Below, piece after piece: positions 1-4,802 of a stretch of DNA of 5,315 nt. The notes beneath the pieces were generated by a model that searched no databases, was not told the DNA's origin, and saw nothing but the letters and a program-made list of their open reading frames with translations. The translations under genes were made by a program, and so were the position numbers. Within the stretch, counting starts at the first letter, position 1; each line of letters opens with the position of its first letter. This stretch comes from Cyanobium sp. NIES-981 (GTDB lineage: Bacteria; Cyanobacteriota; Cyanobacteriia; PCC-6307; Cyanobiaceae). The stretch covers positions 1 through 5,315 of the forward strand of contig CAMDSS010000147.1 in NCBI GenBank assembly GCA_945907085.1, in the 5' to 3' direction.

Positions 1-336
1 GCTGGAGAGGGGCACCTCCTGATGCTGCGCAGCAGCCAGAGCGATACCCCACCGCTGCAGATTGGCCTTGATGACGCTGAACTTTCGGATCTGGTGCGGG
101 TGCTCGATCTGTTGCGGATGGACCCCCGCCTGCAGCTCCCTCTCGCCATTCCCGTCTCTCGGCCCCTAAAGCTCCGGGACGTGCTGGAACGCACTCCTTT
201 GCCCCAGCGGTTGGCAGCTCCCCTGGGAGGGGCCCTGGTCTTGGCGCTGGCCACCGCCTTCGCCCTGATGCTGCCCCAGCCCAAGGTCCCGGGTGGGCCG
301 GTGCCAGGGGGGGCGGTTCCAGGGGCCCGGCCTTGA
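1..336 (+). CDS. DUF4335-like cyanobacterial protein, C-terminal part (5' end outside window)
   Basis: The frame is open from the first base of the window to a TGA at 334-336. The in-frame ATG at 22 is therefore probably internal, and this is the tail of a longer gene. The visible 111 residues have an acidic/Leu-rich segment (DDAELSDLVRVLDLLRMDPR), then a Pro/Arg-rich stretch ending near PLPQRLAAPLG. One hydrophobic, probably membrane-spanning segment follows (GALVLALATAFALML), and the end is a Pro/Gly-rich low-complexity tail (about 20 residues). This order matches my recollection of the C-terminus of cyanobacterial DUF4335 proteins, which often sit beside a DUF3038 gene; that partner would lie to the left and cannot be seen. 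Function is unknown. The next gene follows after 30 bases in the same direction, so co-transcription is likely. The family call rests on recognition of the sequence style, not on an alignment. Confidence 0.7.
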   Translation, partial: AGEGHLLMLRSSQSDTPPLQIGLDDAELSDLVRVLDLLRMDPRLQLPLAIPVSRPLKLRDVLERTPLPQRLAAPLGGALVLALATAFALMLPQPKVPGGPVPGGAVPGARP

Positions 337-366
337 CGTTCTCCGAGCACTCCCCAAACTGAACCC

Positions 367-615
367 ATGGCAACGATGAGCTGGTCGGAATTGCGAATCC
401 GGGTGGCCGGCCTGGGCGCCACCCTTGCCGTGGTGGTGCGCAGCGATCCTGAGGTGTGTGGCCTCAGTGGCGATACCTTCCACCTCTCCCTGCACCACGG
501 AGGCAAGGGGGATTGCACCGTGGGGGCGATCTCGTTGATCGATTGCCCCAATGAGCTGGTGTTGATGGAATTTGAGCGCTGGATGCGAAGCGCTGGCTAT
601 TCCCTGGTGGTATGA
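367..615 (+). CDS. conserved-looking 82-aa protein of unknown function
   Basis: I do not recognise a family. The product is 82 residues, soluble, with no signal peptide or membrane segment. It reads as a compact alpha/beta fold: strand-like stretches (ATLAVVVRS, DTFHLSLHH, TVGAISLID) are followed by a final helix (ELVLMEFERWMRSAGYSLVV). Cysteines are at 31, 50 and 60, with no CxxC spacing. The start is uncertain: ATG 367 and ATG 376 are both in frame, and neither has a clear Shine-Dalgarno; the first is chosen by default. Its last bases form an ATGA overlap with the next start (612-615), a strong sign of translational coupling with the membrane protein downstream. GC-rich third positions and the coupling support a real gene. 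It could be a cytosolic partner of the downstream membrane protein, but that is inference only. Confidence 0.75.
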   Translation: MATMSWSELRIRVAGLGATLAVVVRSDPEVCGLSGDTFHLSLHHGGKGDCTVGAISLIDCPNELVLMEFERWMRSAGYSLVV

Positions 616-995
616 AGTCCCAATCCCGCCCTGCCCGCCGCCCGTCCGGCAAACGGCCGAAGGGCTCGAAGGGAGAGCGCCAGGTCTTTCGCCGCAAAAG
701 GCCTCCCCTGCGCTGGAAGCAGGGGGCTGCTGGCGTTCTGATCGGTGCGGCCGGGGCGGGTTTGGTAGTGGGTTTGATGCAGCTACCCCAGCGCCTCGAC
801 ACCCTCTTGCTGTTGAGCACGGCCCTGGCCAACGTGATTCGGGGGGTACAGCTGTTGCTGCTGGGTTTACTCCAAGTGGTGGCGGTGGTGCTGCTGGTGG
901 CAGTAGCGGTGGGGGCGTTGGTTCTGGTTGTTGCTGGTTTGGTCCGCTTCGTACGGGCCTTCCTGCCCAGGAAGAATCCTCCAGGATTGGGATAA
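612..995 (+). CDS. small basic integral membrane protein, unknown function
   Basis: 127 residues. Residues 1-36 are strongly basic (many Arg/Lys, with Pro/Ser) and probably cytosolic. A first hydrophobic segment covers about 38-58 (starting GAAGVLIGAAGAG). After an amphipathic link, a long run of Leu/Val/Ala covers about 79-111, longer than one membrane crossing needs. The end is basic again (RFVRAFLPRKNPPGLG), so both termini are predicted on the cytosolic side by the positive-inside rule. The start ATG at 612 overlaps the stop of the preceding gene (ATGA), and the PPK2 gene begins 19 bases after its stop, placing it inside a likely operon. I do not recognise the family. A role anchoring or partnering the neighbouring soluble proteins is possible but not shown by the sequence. 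Confidence 0.75.
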   Translation: MKSQSRPARRPSGKRPKGSKGERQVFRRKRPPLRWKQGAAGVLIGAAGAGLVVGLMQLPQRLDTLLLLSTALANVIRGVQLLLLGLLQVVAVVLLVAVAVGALVLVVAGLVRFVRAFLPRKNPPGLG

Positions 996-1014
996 CCCCA
1001 GGGAGTGATCCGCC

Positions 1015-1803
1015 GTGAACAAACTCTCCCGCGAGCTATACGAGCAAGAGCTCGGGCGGCTGCAGGTGGAGTTGGTCAAAATGCAGTACTGGGTGAAGGC
1101 CTCAGGTTTTCGCTTGATCGTTCTATTTGAGGGGCGCGATGCGGCCGGCAAGGGCGGCACGATCAAGCGCATCACCGATCCGCTCAACCCGCGGGGTTGC
1201 CGGGTCGTGGCCCTGGCAACCCCCTCCGATCAGCAGAAGAGTCAGTGGTACTTCCAGCGCTATGTGGAGCATTTCCCCTCGGGCGGCGAGATCGTGATCT
1301 TCGACCGCAGTTGGTACAACCGGGCTGGGGTTGAACGGGTCATGGGCTTTTGTAGCCCCCAGCAGGTGGAGGAGTTCATGCACTCTTGCCCTGAATTTGA
1401 GCGGATGTTGGTTCGTTCGGGAATTGTGCTGCTCAAGTATTGGTTTTCGGTGAGTGATGGGGAGCAGGAACGCCGTTTCCAGAGCCGCATTGACGATCCC
1501 ACCCGCCGCTGGAAGTTGAGCCCCATGGATTTGGAAGCACGGCTGCGCTGGCAGGAGTTTTCCCACGCCAAAGACGACATGCTGGCCCACACCAACATTC
1601 CGGAAGCGCCCTGGTTCACGGTGGAGGCCGATGACAAGCGTCGTGCCCGCCTCAATTGCATCAACCACTTGCTGAGCAAGGTGCCCTACCGGGACATGAC
1701 GCCAGCGGCGATCAAGCTGCCCCCTCGCCCCAAGGCCAAGCCCGCGGTGCGCCCTCCCCTGAACGAACAATTCTTCGTGCCGAACTGCTATCCCCCTGGT
1801 TAA
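1015..1803 (+). CDS. ppk2: polyphosphate kinase 2 (PPK2, class I-like single domain)
   Basis: Cytosolic enzyme of the PPK2 family, which transfers phosphate between inorganic polyphosphate and nucleoside di/triphosphates, often favouring polyP-driven NTP formation. The 262 residues form one P-loop domain, the usual single-domain length. The Walker A motif is FEGRDAAGKGGT (38-49), followed by IKRITDPLNPRGCRVVAL. The Walker B region is IVIFDRSWYNRAGVE (93-107), and the arginine-rich lid lies about 153-172 (RRFQSRIDDPTRRWKLSPMD). The C-terminus PYRDMTPAAIKLPPR...VRPPLNEQFFVP is also typical. The start is GTG at 1015, preceded by GGGAG (1001-1005) with 9-base spacing. The gene ends a probable operon with the three genes to its left. 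All expected motifs are intact. The family is secure; the preferred nucleotide and the direction of the reaction cannot be read from sequence alone. Confidence 0.95.
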   Translation: MNKLSRELYEQELGRLQVELVKMQYWVKASGFRLIVLFEGRDAAGKGGTIKRITDPLNPRGCRVVALATPSDQQKSQWYFQRYVEHFPSGGEIVIFDRSWYNRAGVERVMGFCSPQQVEEFMHSCPEFERMLVRSGIVLLKYWFSVSDGEQERRFQSRIDDPTRRWKLSPMDLEARLRWQEFSHAKDDMLAHTNIPEAPWFTVEADDKRRARLNCINHLLSKVPYRDMTPAAIKLPPRPKAKPAVRPPLNEQFFVPNCYPPG

Positions 1804-1804
1804 G

Positions 1805-1838
1805 GGCAGCTGGGTAATCGCCCAGGGCTTTAGCTGCC
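1805..1838. terminator. inverted repeat between convergent genes, possible transcript-end hairpin
   Basis: GGCAGCT at 1805-1811 is perfectly complementary to AGCTGCC at 1832-1838. Inside, CTGGG (1810-1814) can alternatively pair with CCCAG (1821-1825). It begins one base after the PPK2 stop and covers the last codons and stop of the small minus-strand gene, so it could end both convergent transcripts. Neither side has a T-run, so it is not a canonical intrinsic terminator; a processing or 3'-protecting hairpin is equally possible. Confidence 0.35.
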
Positions 1839-1946
1839 GTGGAGGCGCGCCATCCAGAAGCCGGCCAACTGGTAGCTGCTCCAGAGGAAGATCAGCAAAA
1901 TGACCCAGTTGAGCCAGGGCGGACGTTGGGGGTTCTCGGGAACCAT
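1830..1946 (-). CDS. 38-aa single-pass membrane miniprotein
   Basis: An ATG at 1946 reading leftward opens 38 codons ending in TAA at 1830-1832. The protein starts with a polar, Pro-rich head (MVPENPQRPP). One hydrophobic helix follows, about residues 11-31 (WLNWVILLIFLWSSYQLAGF), and the tail is short and basic (MARLHGS). The clean layout of head, aromatic-flanked membrane helix and basic tail, together with GC-rich third positions, is typical of real cyanobacterial membrane miniproteins and unlikely by chance. An in-frame TAG lies eight codons upstream with no other start between, which fixes the start. No Shine-Dalgarno is evident. It is convergent with PPK2 (26 bases between stops) and divergent from the dioxygenase gene. 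I do not recognise it as a known photosystem or cytochrome small subunit; its function is unknown. Confidence 0.6.
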   Translation of the reverse strand: MVPENPQRPPWLNWVILLIFLWSSYQLAGFWMARLHGS

Positions 1947-2002
1947 GGGCGGTGGGGAACTGGCTGCCTAGGTTGGCCCATGGCATAGCGAAGGGGCTTG
2001 AG

Positions 2003-2644
2003 ATGCAACTGATCGCCACGTATCAAGACGGGGATCTGGTCGAATTGGGTGCCCGGGTGATGGGCTTCTTTGAGGAGCGCCCCGACTTGCACAGTTCGGG
2101 CGCCAGTTTTGGTGGGATGGCTGCCACCAATCCCGATAAGGTCTCAACCGATATCTCCCTGGTGTGGCTTGATCGCAGTGATCCCCAGGCCCACAGCCTG
2201 AGCGACGCGATCATGCTCGCCGTTTCGCGCTGTCTCAAGCAGTATTTGGCGGATCGGCGCGTCTTCCTTCAGGTTTGTCCGGAACGCTCCTTGTTTGTGA
2301 ATCCGATTTTTAATCTGCAGCGTTATTTACCTGGGGAAGGATTTAAAAACTGGCATTGTGATTGGACCACTGCCGATGACGCCACAGACCCGATCAAGCG
2401 GGTGCTGGCATGGATTCTCTATTGCAACGATGTGGAGAATGCGGGCACGGAATTTTTGTGGCAAGAGCACCACGTCGAGGCCATTGCCGGCCAGATGGCG
2501 ATCTTCCCCGCCGGGATGTCCCACGTGCATCGGGGCCGGGTGAGCCCGGATTCCACCAAACTGATCGCCACCGGTTGGATCAATGTGGGCTCGTTGGACG
2601 CCTATGTGCAAGGGCTGGCAGCCGCGCCGCCAATGCCCGCATGA
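2003..2644 (+). CDS. Fe(II)/2-oxoglutarate-dependent dioxygenase (prolyl 4-hydroxylase-like)
   Basis: A 213-residue cytosolic oxygenase of the P4H-like 2OG-Fe(II) superfamily, which couples 2-oxoglutarate decarboxylation to hydroxylation of a substrate not identifiable here. The beta-helix core carries the facial triad: HxD is His118-Cys-Asp120 in RYLPGEGFKNWHCDW. The distal His lies in FPAGMSHVHRGRVS (His176, or His174), and Lys186 in the following STKLIATGWI suits 2OG carboxylate binding. GTEF (148-151) before the distal strand is also usual. The start is ATG 2003, with AAGGGG at 1991-1996 and 6-base spacing. An upstream in-frame GTG at 1952 would add 17 residues but lacks a ribosome site. 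Similar stand-alone enzymes occur in picocyanobacteria and cyanophages. No clear partner gene is adjacent, so the substrate (protein side chain or small molecule) is open. Confidence 0.88.
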   Translation: MQLIATYQDGDLVELGARVMGFFEERPDLHSSGASFGGMAATNPDKVSTDISLVWLDRSDPQAHSLSDAIMLAVSRCLKQYLADRRVFLQVCPERSLFVNPIFNLQRYLPGEGFKNWHCDWTTADDATDPIKRVLAWILYCNDVENAGTEFLWQEHHVEAIAGQMAIFPAGMSHVHRGRVSPDSTKLIATGWINVGSLDAYVQGLAAAPPMPA

Positions 2645-2731
2645 GCAGAACAGGAGCACTTGGTAACAAATGGCCTCTGGGTCGAGCTAGCCTGACCTTC
2701 TGCCCCTAGCCTCGGCCGGGATCGGTGAAGC

Positions 2732-3034
2732 ATGGGAAACCCAATTGGTCGGGAGCTATTTTTAGAGAGGGCCCACTCGCGTTTTGGGGATAAGTACGAC
2801 TATTCCGCCATCGTTTACAAGAGCTATAAATCTCCCGTCAAGATCAAGTGCCGTGTCCATCCGGTGAAGGAGATTTCGATCACTCCAGAAAAGCATTTGC
2901 AAACAACCGGCGGTTGCAAATTTTGTCTGCGCGAAATGCGGATCACCATGCTGGAGCGGGAGCTGCAACGTCCCGCGATCGAAAGCCCCGCCATCTTGCA
3001 ACTCGAGACAGCGGAAATTCCCAGGTTGGCTTAA
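2732..3034 (+). CDS. stand-alone DUF723-like zinc-binding domain protein
   Basis: 100 residues. Residues 9-69 match the DUF723-type pattern: an N-terminal helix (LFLERAHSRFGDKYDYS), the KYDYS signature (21-25), a strand (VKIKCRVH), a loop ending PEKHL (52-56), and GCKFC. The expected metal ligands are Cys40, His43, Cys62 and Cys65 (C-x2-H-x18-C-x2-C). The usual Gly after the His is Pro here. The last 35 residues are a helical, Glu/Arg-containing tail without a recognised domain. In phages and bacteria this domain often accompanies nucleases or other DNA-acting modules; here it stands alone. The ATG at 2732 has only a weak purine-rich upstream stretch (GGTGAAG). It lies 87 bases after the dioxygenase and is convergent with the secreted-protein cluster. 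A nucleic-acid-binding role is inferred from the family, not shown. Confidence 0.8.
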   Translation: MGNPIGRELFLERAHSRFGDKYDYSAIVYKSYKSPVKIKCRVHPVKEISITPEKHLQTTGGCKFCLREMRITMLERELQRPAIESPAILQLETAEIPRLA

Positions 3035-3076
3035 GGCGGGTTTACTGCTGATGGGCCCCTACTCAGGAGGCCTTAA
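3031..3076. repeat. 7-bp inverted repeat bridging two convergent stop codons
   Basis: TTAAGGC (3031-3037) is perfectly complementary to GCCTTAA (3070-3076), with 32 bases between. Each arm contains the stop codon of one of the two convergent genes. With such a long loop and no T-run it is weak as a terminator; it may be chance, or part of a transcript-end structure. Confidence 0.25.
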
Positions 3077-3570
3077 AGGCAAATCGAAGCGGCGGGCACG
3101 TAACCGCTGGTGGCGCCAACCTGAATCAAACTCCACTCATAGCCTGCTGTATTGAGCAGGGAATTGATCACTTGCACCGTGGTACCCGCGGCGAGAATTT
3201 CTATGGGTGCATAGGCGATGCTGGGCCCGGTGCGCATAGGGACCGAGGCGATACAAACATTGCGCACGGCGATGGCACCACCGGGGTTGCTGATGGGCGG
3301 TAGGCCTGGCTGAACGACCGGGATGGGGGCCGTTGGACTGATGTAGATGGGGGCAGGCTCCACCACCACTTGGCGGTTCCAGCAGGGACCTCCCCAGCAC
3401 CCGCGGGGATGTTCCCAGCCCCAGCCGTAGCCATACCAGTAGGCCTGGGCCGGTGCCGGAGCAATGGCTGAGAAGGCCACCGAAACGGCACCAAGGCCAG
3501 CGCCGATGAGGGCCGAGCACAAGGATTTGCTGGAGACGCCCAAAAGTTTTTTTGGTGTGGGAGCAGGCAT
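3073..3570 (-). CDS. exported SH3b-like domain protein with Trp/Tyr/Gly-rich segment
   Basis: 165 residues from ATG 3570, which is preceded on the minus strand by AAGGA with 7-base spacing; an upstream in-frame ATG (3660) would run into the neighbouring gene and is not used. A signal peptide covers 1-43: Lys7-Lys8, a hydrophobic core from about 18 to 37, then PAPAQA before YWYG, a good signal peptidase I site after Ala43. The mature protein begins with an aromatic/Gly-rich stretch (YWYGYGWGWEHPRGCWGG). A Pro-rich linker follows, about 72-96, and a C-terminal bacterial SH3-like domain covers about 103-165 (VCIASVPMRTGPSIAYAP...WSLIQVGATSGYVPAASICL). Cysteines at 58/63 and 106/164 could form disulfides. 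SH3b domains usually bind cell-wall peptides, so a periplasmic or wall-associated role is likely. It is the last gene of a four-gene leftward cluster, 16 bases after its neighbour. Confidence 0.85.
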   Translation of the reverse strand: MPAPTPKKLLGVSSKSLCSALIGAGLGAVSVAFSAIAPAPAQAYWYGYGWGWEHPRGCWGGPCWNRQVVVEPAPIYISPTAPIPVVQPGLPPISNPGGAIAVRNVCIASVPMRTGPSIAYAPIEILAAGTTVQVINSLLNTAGYEWSLIQVGATSGYVPAASICL

Positions 3571-3586
3571 GGAGAGGTCCTTGTCC

Positions 3587-3892
3587 TTAGGGGGTTGGAA
3601 ATTTGGCGGTGGCTTGCTGTTGGCAGATGGCTTTTGCCTGGTCAATGGTGGCCCGGGCATTTACCTGTTGAATCACGCAATTGCAGGTGTAGGCCACCAT
3701 CCCTGCTGGGGGTGTTTTCCCCGCCTTGGCGAAGTCGGTATTCATGGCCTGGGTGCAGTAGTGATTGATGAGGGCATCCTGCATGGTTTGGGCCCGGGCC
3801 CCAGGGATGGTTACGCCAAAGATGCAGCTGGTGGCTACCAGGAGGGCCCATGGTCGCCGTTGAAAGCTGACCCGCAAAAGTTGTTCAACCAT
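3587..3892 (-). CDS. small exported four-cysteine protein, unknown function
   Basis: 101 residues. The N-terminus MVEQLLRVSFQRRPW is basic, followed by a hydrophobic core (ALLVATSCIFGVTI) and GARA before QT, giving a predicted signal peptidase I cut after Ala34. The mature part of about 67 residues is helical, with Cys46, Cys70, Cys72 and Cys90. The C-x23-C-x-C-x17-C spacing suggests two disulfides in an oxidising periplasm. I do not recognise the family. The start ATG 3892 has GGGGA upstream on the minus strand at about 7 bases. A promoter-like -10 lies just upstream, so it may also be transcribed separately from the first two cluster genes. Its stop is 16 bases before the SH3b gene, so those two are almost certainly co-transcribed. 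Confidence 0.75.
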   Translation of the reverse strand: MVEQLLRVSFQRRPWALLVATSCIFGVTIPGARAQTMQDALINHYCTQAMNTDFAKAGKTPPAGMVAYTCNCVIQQVNARATIDQAKAICQQQATAKFPTP

Positions 3893-3913
3893 GGTGGATC
3901 CCCAAGCGCTCCA

Positions 3914-3942
3914 ATTATGACTGGTTTTAGGGCTTGGGTTGA
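3914..3942 (-). promoter_or_regulatory. possible sigma70-type promoter inside the secreted-protein cluster
   Basis: On the minus strand CATAAT (3914-3919) matches five of six bases of the -10 consensus. It is preceded, 17 bases away, by TCAACC (3937-3942), a poor -35. It would start transcription a few bases before the Shine-Dalgarno of the four-cysteine gene. The 78-base gap here is the widest inside the cluster, which fits an internal promoter, but the -35 is weak. Confidence 0.3.
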
Positions 3943-3970
3943 TTCCAGGGCTTGGTTGGTACGGCAGGGT

Positions 3971-4267
3971 TCAGTACAGGAAACCATCATCAAAACCTCC
4001 ATCAAAGCCATCGCCTGGTCCCCACCAGCCATAGCCCGGCTCCACCTTCCAGTGGTTGCCCTTGGATCTGGCGGGTCCAGGCCCATTGGGCCCGGCGAGG
4101 TCGTCAATGGTGATGTCCATGCCGTTGCCTTCGGGTGGCTGGGCAACGGGCGGCTGGGCTGGGAGAGCTTGCTGGGTTGGCAGGGATTGCTGGGCTGCCG
4201 CAGGGCTCACCCATGGCCAAGCCACGGAGCAGCAGGCCAAAAGACACAGGGTTTGTCGACTCACCAT
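3971..4267 (-). CDS. exported Pro/Gln-rich protein with Gly/Asp/Phe/Trp tail
   Basis: 98 residues from ATG 4267. An in-frame ATG at 4303 would add 12 residues and overlap the gene before it; it has no Shine-Dalgarno either, and the shorter form gives the cleaner signal peptide. That signal is MVSRQ, then LCLLACCSVAWPWV, then SPAAA before QQS, with a cut predicted after Ala25. The mature protein is largely disordered-looking: Gln/Pro/Leu repeats (QSLPTQQALPAQPPVAQPP), a short acidic patch (MDITIDDLAG), and a final low-complexity stretch rich in Gly, Trp, Asp and Phe (YGWWGPGDGFDGGFDDGFLY). No domain is recognised. Its start is 14 bases after the stop of the preceding cluster gene, so the two are co-transcribed. 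The GYGW motif recurs in the SH3b protein of the same cluster. Function unknown; envelope or extracellular location inferred from the signal. Confidence 0.7.
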   Translation of the reverse strand: MVSRQTLCLLACCSVAWPWVSPAAAQQSLPTQQALPAQPPVAQPPEGNGMDITIDDLAGPNGPGPARSKGNHWKVEPGYGWWGPGDGFDGGFDDGFLY

Positions 4268-4281
4268 CGCTGCATTGTGGA

Positions 4282-4533
4282 TCAACCGGCCTCTTTGACG
4301 CACAAGGCCATCGTGCGCTGCCGGATGCTGGCGGGGCTGCCAGCGCTGGGTTGCTTGGTGAGCTGAAGCAGCTCCTGCATTTGCTTCACCTCGGTGTAGC
4401 CCGTGGCGGCAAGGTTGGCGCAGCGTTCATCGATGCCTGTGGTTGTCGTGCCGCAGGCCCATGTGAGAGCGATCAGACCGGTGAAGGCCAAGGCTGAGGC
4501 GAGCGATGGGCGGCACGCAGGTGACTGTTTCAT
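4282..4533 (-). CDS. small exported protein, first gene of the secreted cluster
   Basis: 83 residues. The N-terminus MKQSPACRPS is mildly basic and is followed by a hydrophobic core, LASALAFTGLIALTWA (11-26), ending at Cys27. The sequence T-W-A-C is a poor lipobox (Leu is at -4 and Trp at -2), so a lipoprotein is possible but not convincing; cleavage or anchoring elsewhere cannot be excluded. The remainder is mostly helical with Cys38 and Cys78, which could join the ends of a helical hairpin. I do not recognise the family. The start ATG 4533 is fixed by an in-frame stop three codons upstream; no Shine-Dalgarno is visible. The bases around the start are instead a set of three 11-bp repeats. 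As the first gene, it follows the long divergent control region. Confidence 0.7.
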   Translation of the reverse strand: MKQSPACRPSLASALAFTGLIALTWACGTTTTGIDERCANLAATGYTEVKQMQELLQLTKQPSAGSPASIRQRTMALCVKEAG

Positions 4534-4565
4534 GGACGTTCAGTGGACATTCCGTGGACGTTCCG
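4533..4565. repeat. three tandem 11-bp repeats at the start of the secreted cluster
   Basis: On the + strand TGGACGTTCAG (4533-4543), TGGACATTCCG (4544-4554) and TGGACGTTCCG (4555-4565) follow one another without a gap. Neighbouring copies differ at one or two positions. The block touches the start codon of the leftward cluster, in the place a Shine-Dalgarno would occupy. An 11-bp direct-repeat period is what OmpR/PhoB-type response regulators typically recognise, so an operator is possible; an RNA-level element is an alternative. Confidence 0.7.
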
Positions 4566-4653
4566 TTGGCCACCAATCTTGACCCCCGTGGGGCTGGTTG
4601 TCCTGCTTGGCTTCGAAAAATTGAGCCCATGGGACGGGGCCAGAATTGTTTTG

Positions 4654-4682
4654 TTGACAGTTATCGACGGTTTCGAGATCAT
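4654..4682 (+). promoter_or_regulatory. sigma70-type promoter candidate facing the zinc-site gene
   Basis: TTGACA (4654-4659) is a perfect -35. GATCAT (4677-4682) matches four of six -10 bases, with a 17-base spacer. The predicted start near 4689 would give a leader of about 210 bases carrying the inverted repeat, the 21-bp repeats and the hairpin. GATCA (4677-4681) and TGATC (4688-4692) also form an inverted pair over the -10. Only sequence match supports it. Confidence 0.45.
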
Positions 4683-4694
4683 TACGTTGATCCT

Positions 4695-4709
4695 GACTAA
4701 GAATTAGTC
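4695..4709. promoter_or_regulatory. perfect 6-bp inverted repeat just after the predicted start
   Basis: GACTAA (4695-4700) and TTAGTC (4704-4709) are exact inverse complements around GAA, and are followed by TGTCTTTTT. It can be read as a repressor operator near +6, or as a very short AT-rich hairpin with a T-run (attenuator). The stem is too short and weak to call a terminator with confidence. Confidence 0.4.
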
Positions 4710-4711
4710 TG

Positions 4712-4774
4712 TCTTTTTGGAATTATTTGATCTCTTTTTGGAATAATTCGAACCCGTTTGGGAATTATTTGATC
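4712..4774. repeat. three head-to-tail 21-bp repeats
   Basis: Units lie at 4712-4732, 4733-4753 and 4754-4774 with no gaps. Units 1 and 2 agree at 18 of 21 positions, as do units 1 and 3. The shared core is GGAATTATTTGATC in units 1 and 3, and GGAATAATTCGAAC in unit 2. Inside it GAATWATTY is a near-palindrome, perfect in unit 2 (GAATAATTC). A decayed fourth unit (CGTTT...AATTA) may follow to about 4794. The 21-bp period equals two helical turns, so bound dimers would stack on one face of the DNA. Confidence 0.8.
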
Positions 4775-4802
4775 CGTTTCAAAATTAAAATTCTAGCCTT
4801 CT

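Noticed and set aside
1952..2002. N-terminal extension of the dioxygenase from GTG 1952
   Set aside because: No ribosome-binding site, while ATG 2003 has AAGGGG at 6 bases; the extra 17 residues do not look like part of the fold.
1123..2019. 298-codon open frame on the minus strand
   Set aside because: It lies opposite PPK2, whose motifs are unmistakable. The translated product is His/Leu/Pro-rich with no recognisable domain, as expected for the antisense of a GC-rich gene.
3540..3556. A-run (CCAAAAAAACTTTT on the minus strand) as a programmed frameshift site in the SH3b protein
   Set aside because: The phase of the heptamer A AAA AAC is wrong for -1 slippage in this gene, and the normal frame gives a complete signal peptide and SH3b-like domain.
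3464..4366. 300-codon open frame on the plus strand
   Set aside because: It runs opposite three minus-strand genes with good signal peptides; its product is Gly/His-rich with no domain. It is an antisense shadow.
4533..4565. Cyanobacterial Pho box (suggested by PPK2 nearby and the 11-bp period)
   Set aside because: The period fits but the sequence does not resemble the AT-rich TTAAC-type repeats of known cyanobacterial Pho boxes, and the repeats sit at the start codon, not upstream of a promoter.
4506..4700. 64-codon plus-strand ORF across the 11-bp repeats, including a shorter form from ATG 4629
   Set aside because: No Shine-Dalgarno, it overlaps the start of the secreted cluster and includes the promoter-like TTGACA; the product has no protein-like pattern.
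4738..4762. GGGTTCGAATT on the minus strand, resembling a tRNA T-loop
   Set aside because: The flanking bases cannot form the 5-bp T-stem and no acceptor or anticodon arms are found; it is part of the 21-bp repeat.
4712..4795. CRISPR array
   Set aside because: The 21-bp units are directly adjacent with no spacers and no cas genes are present.
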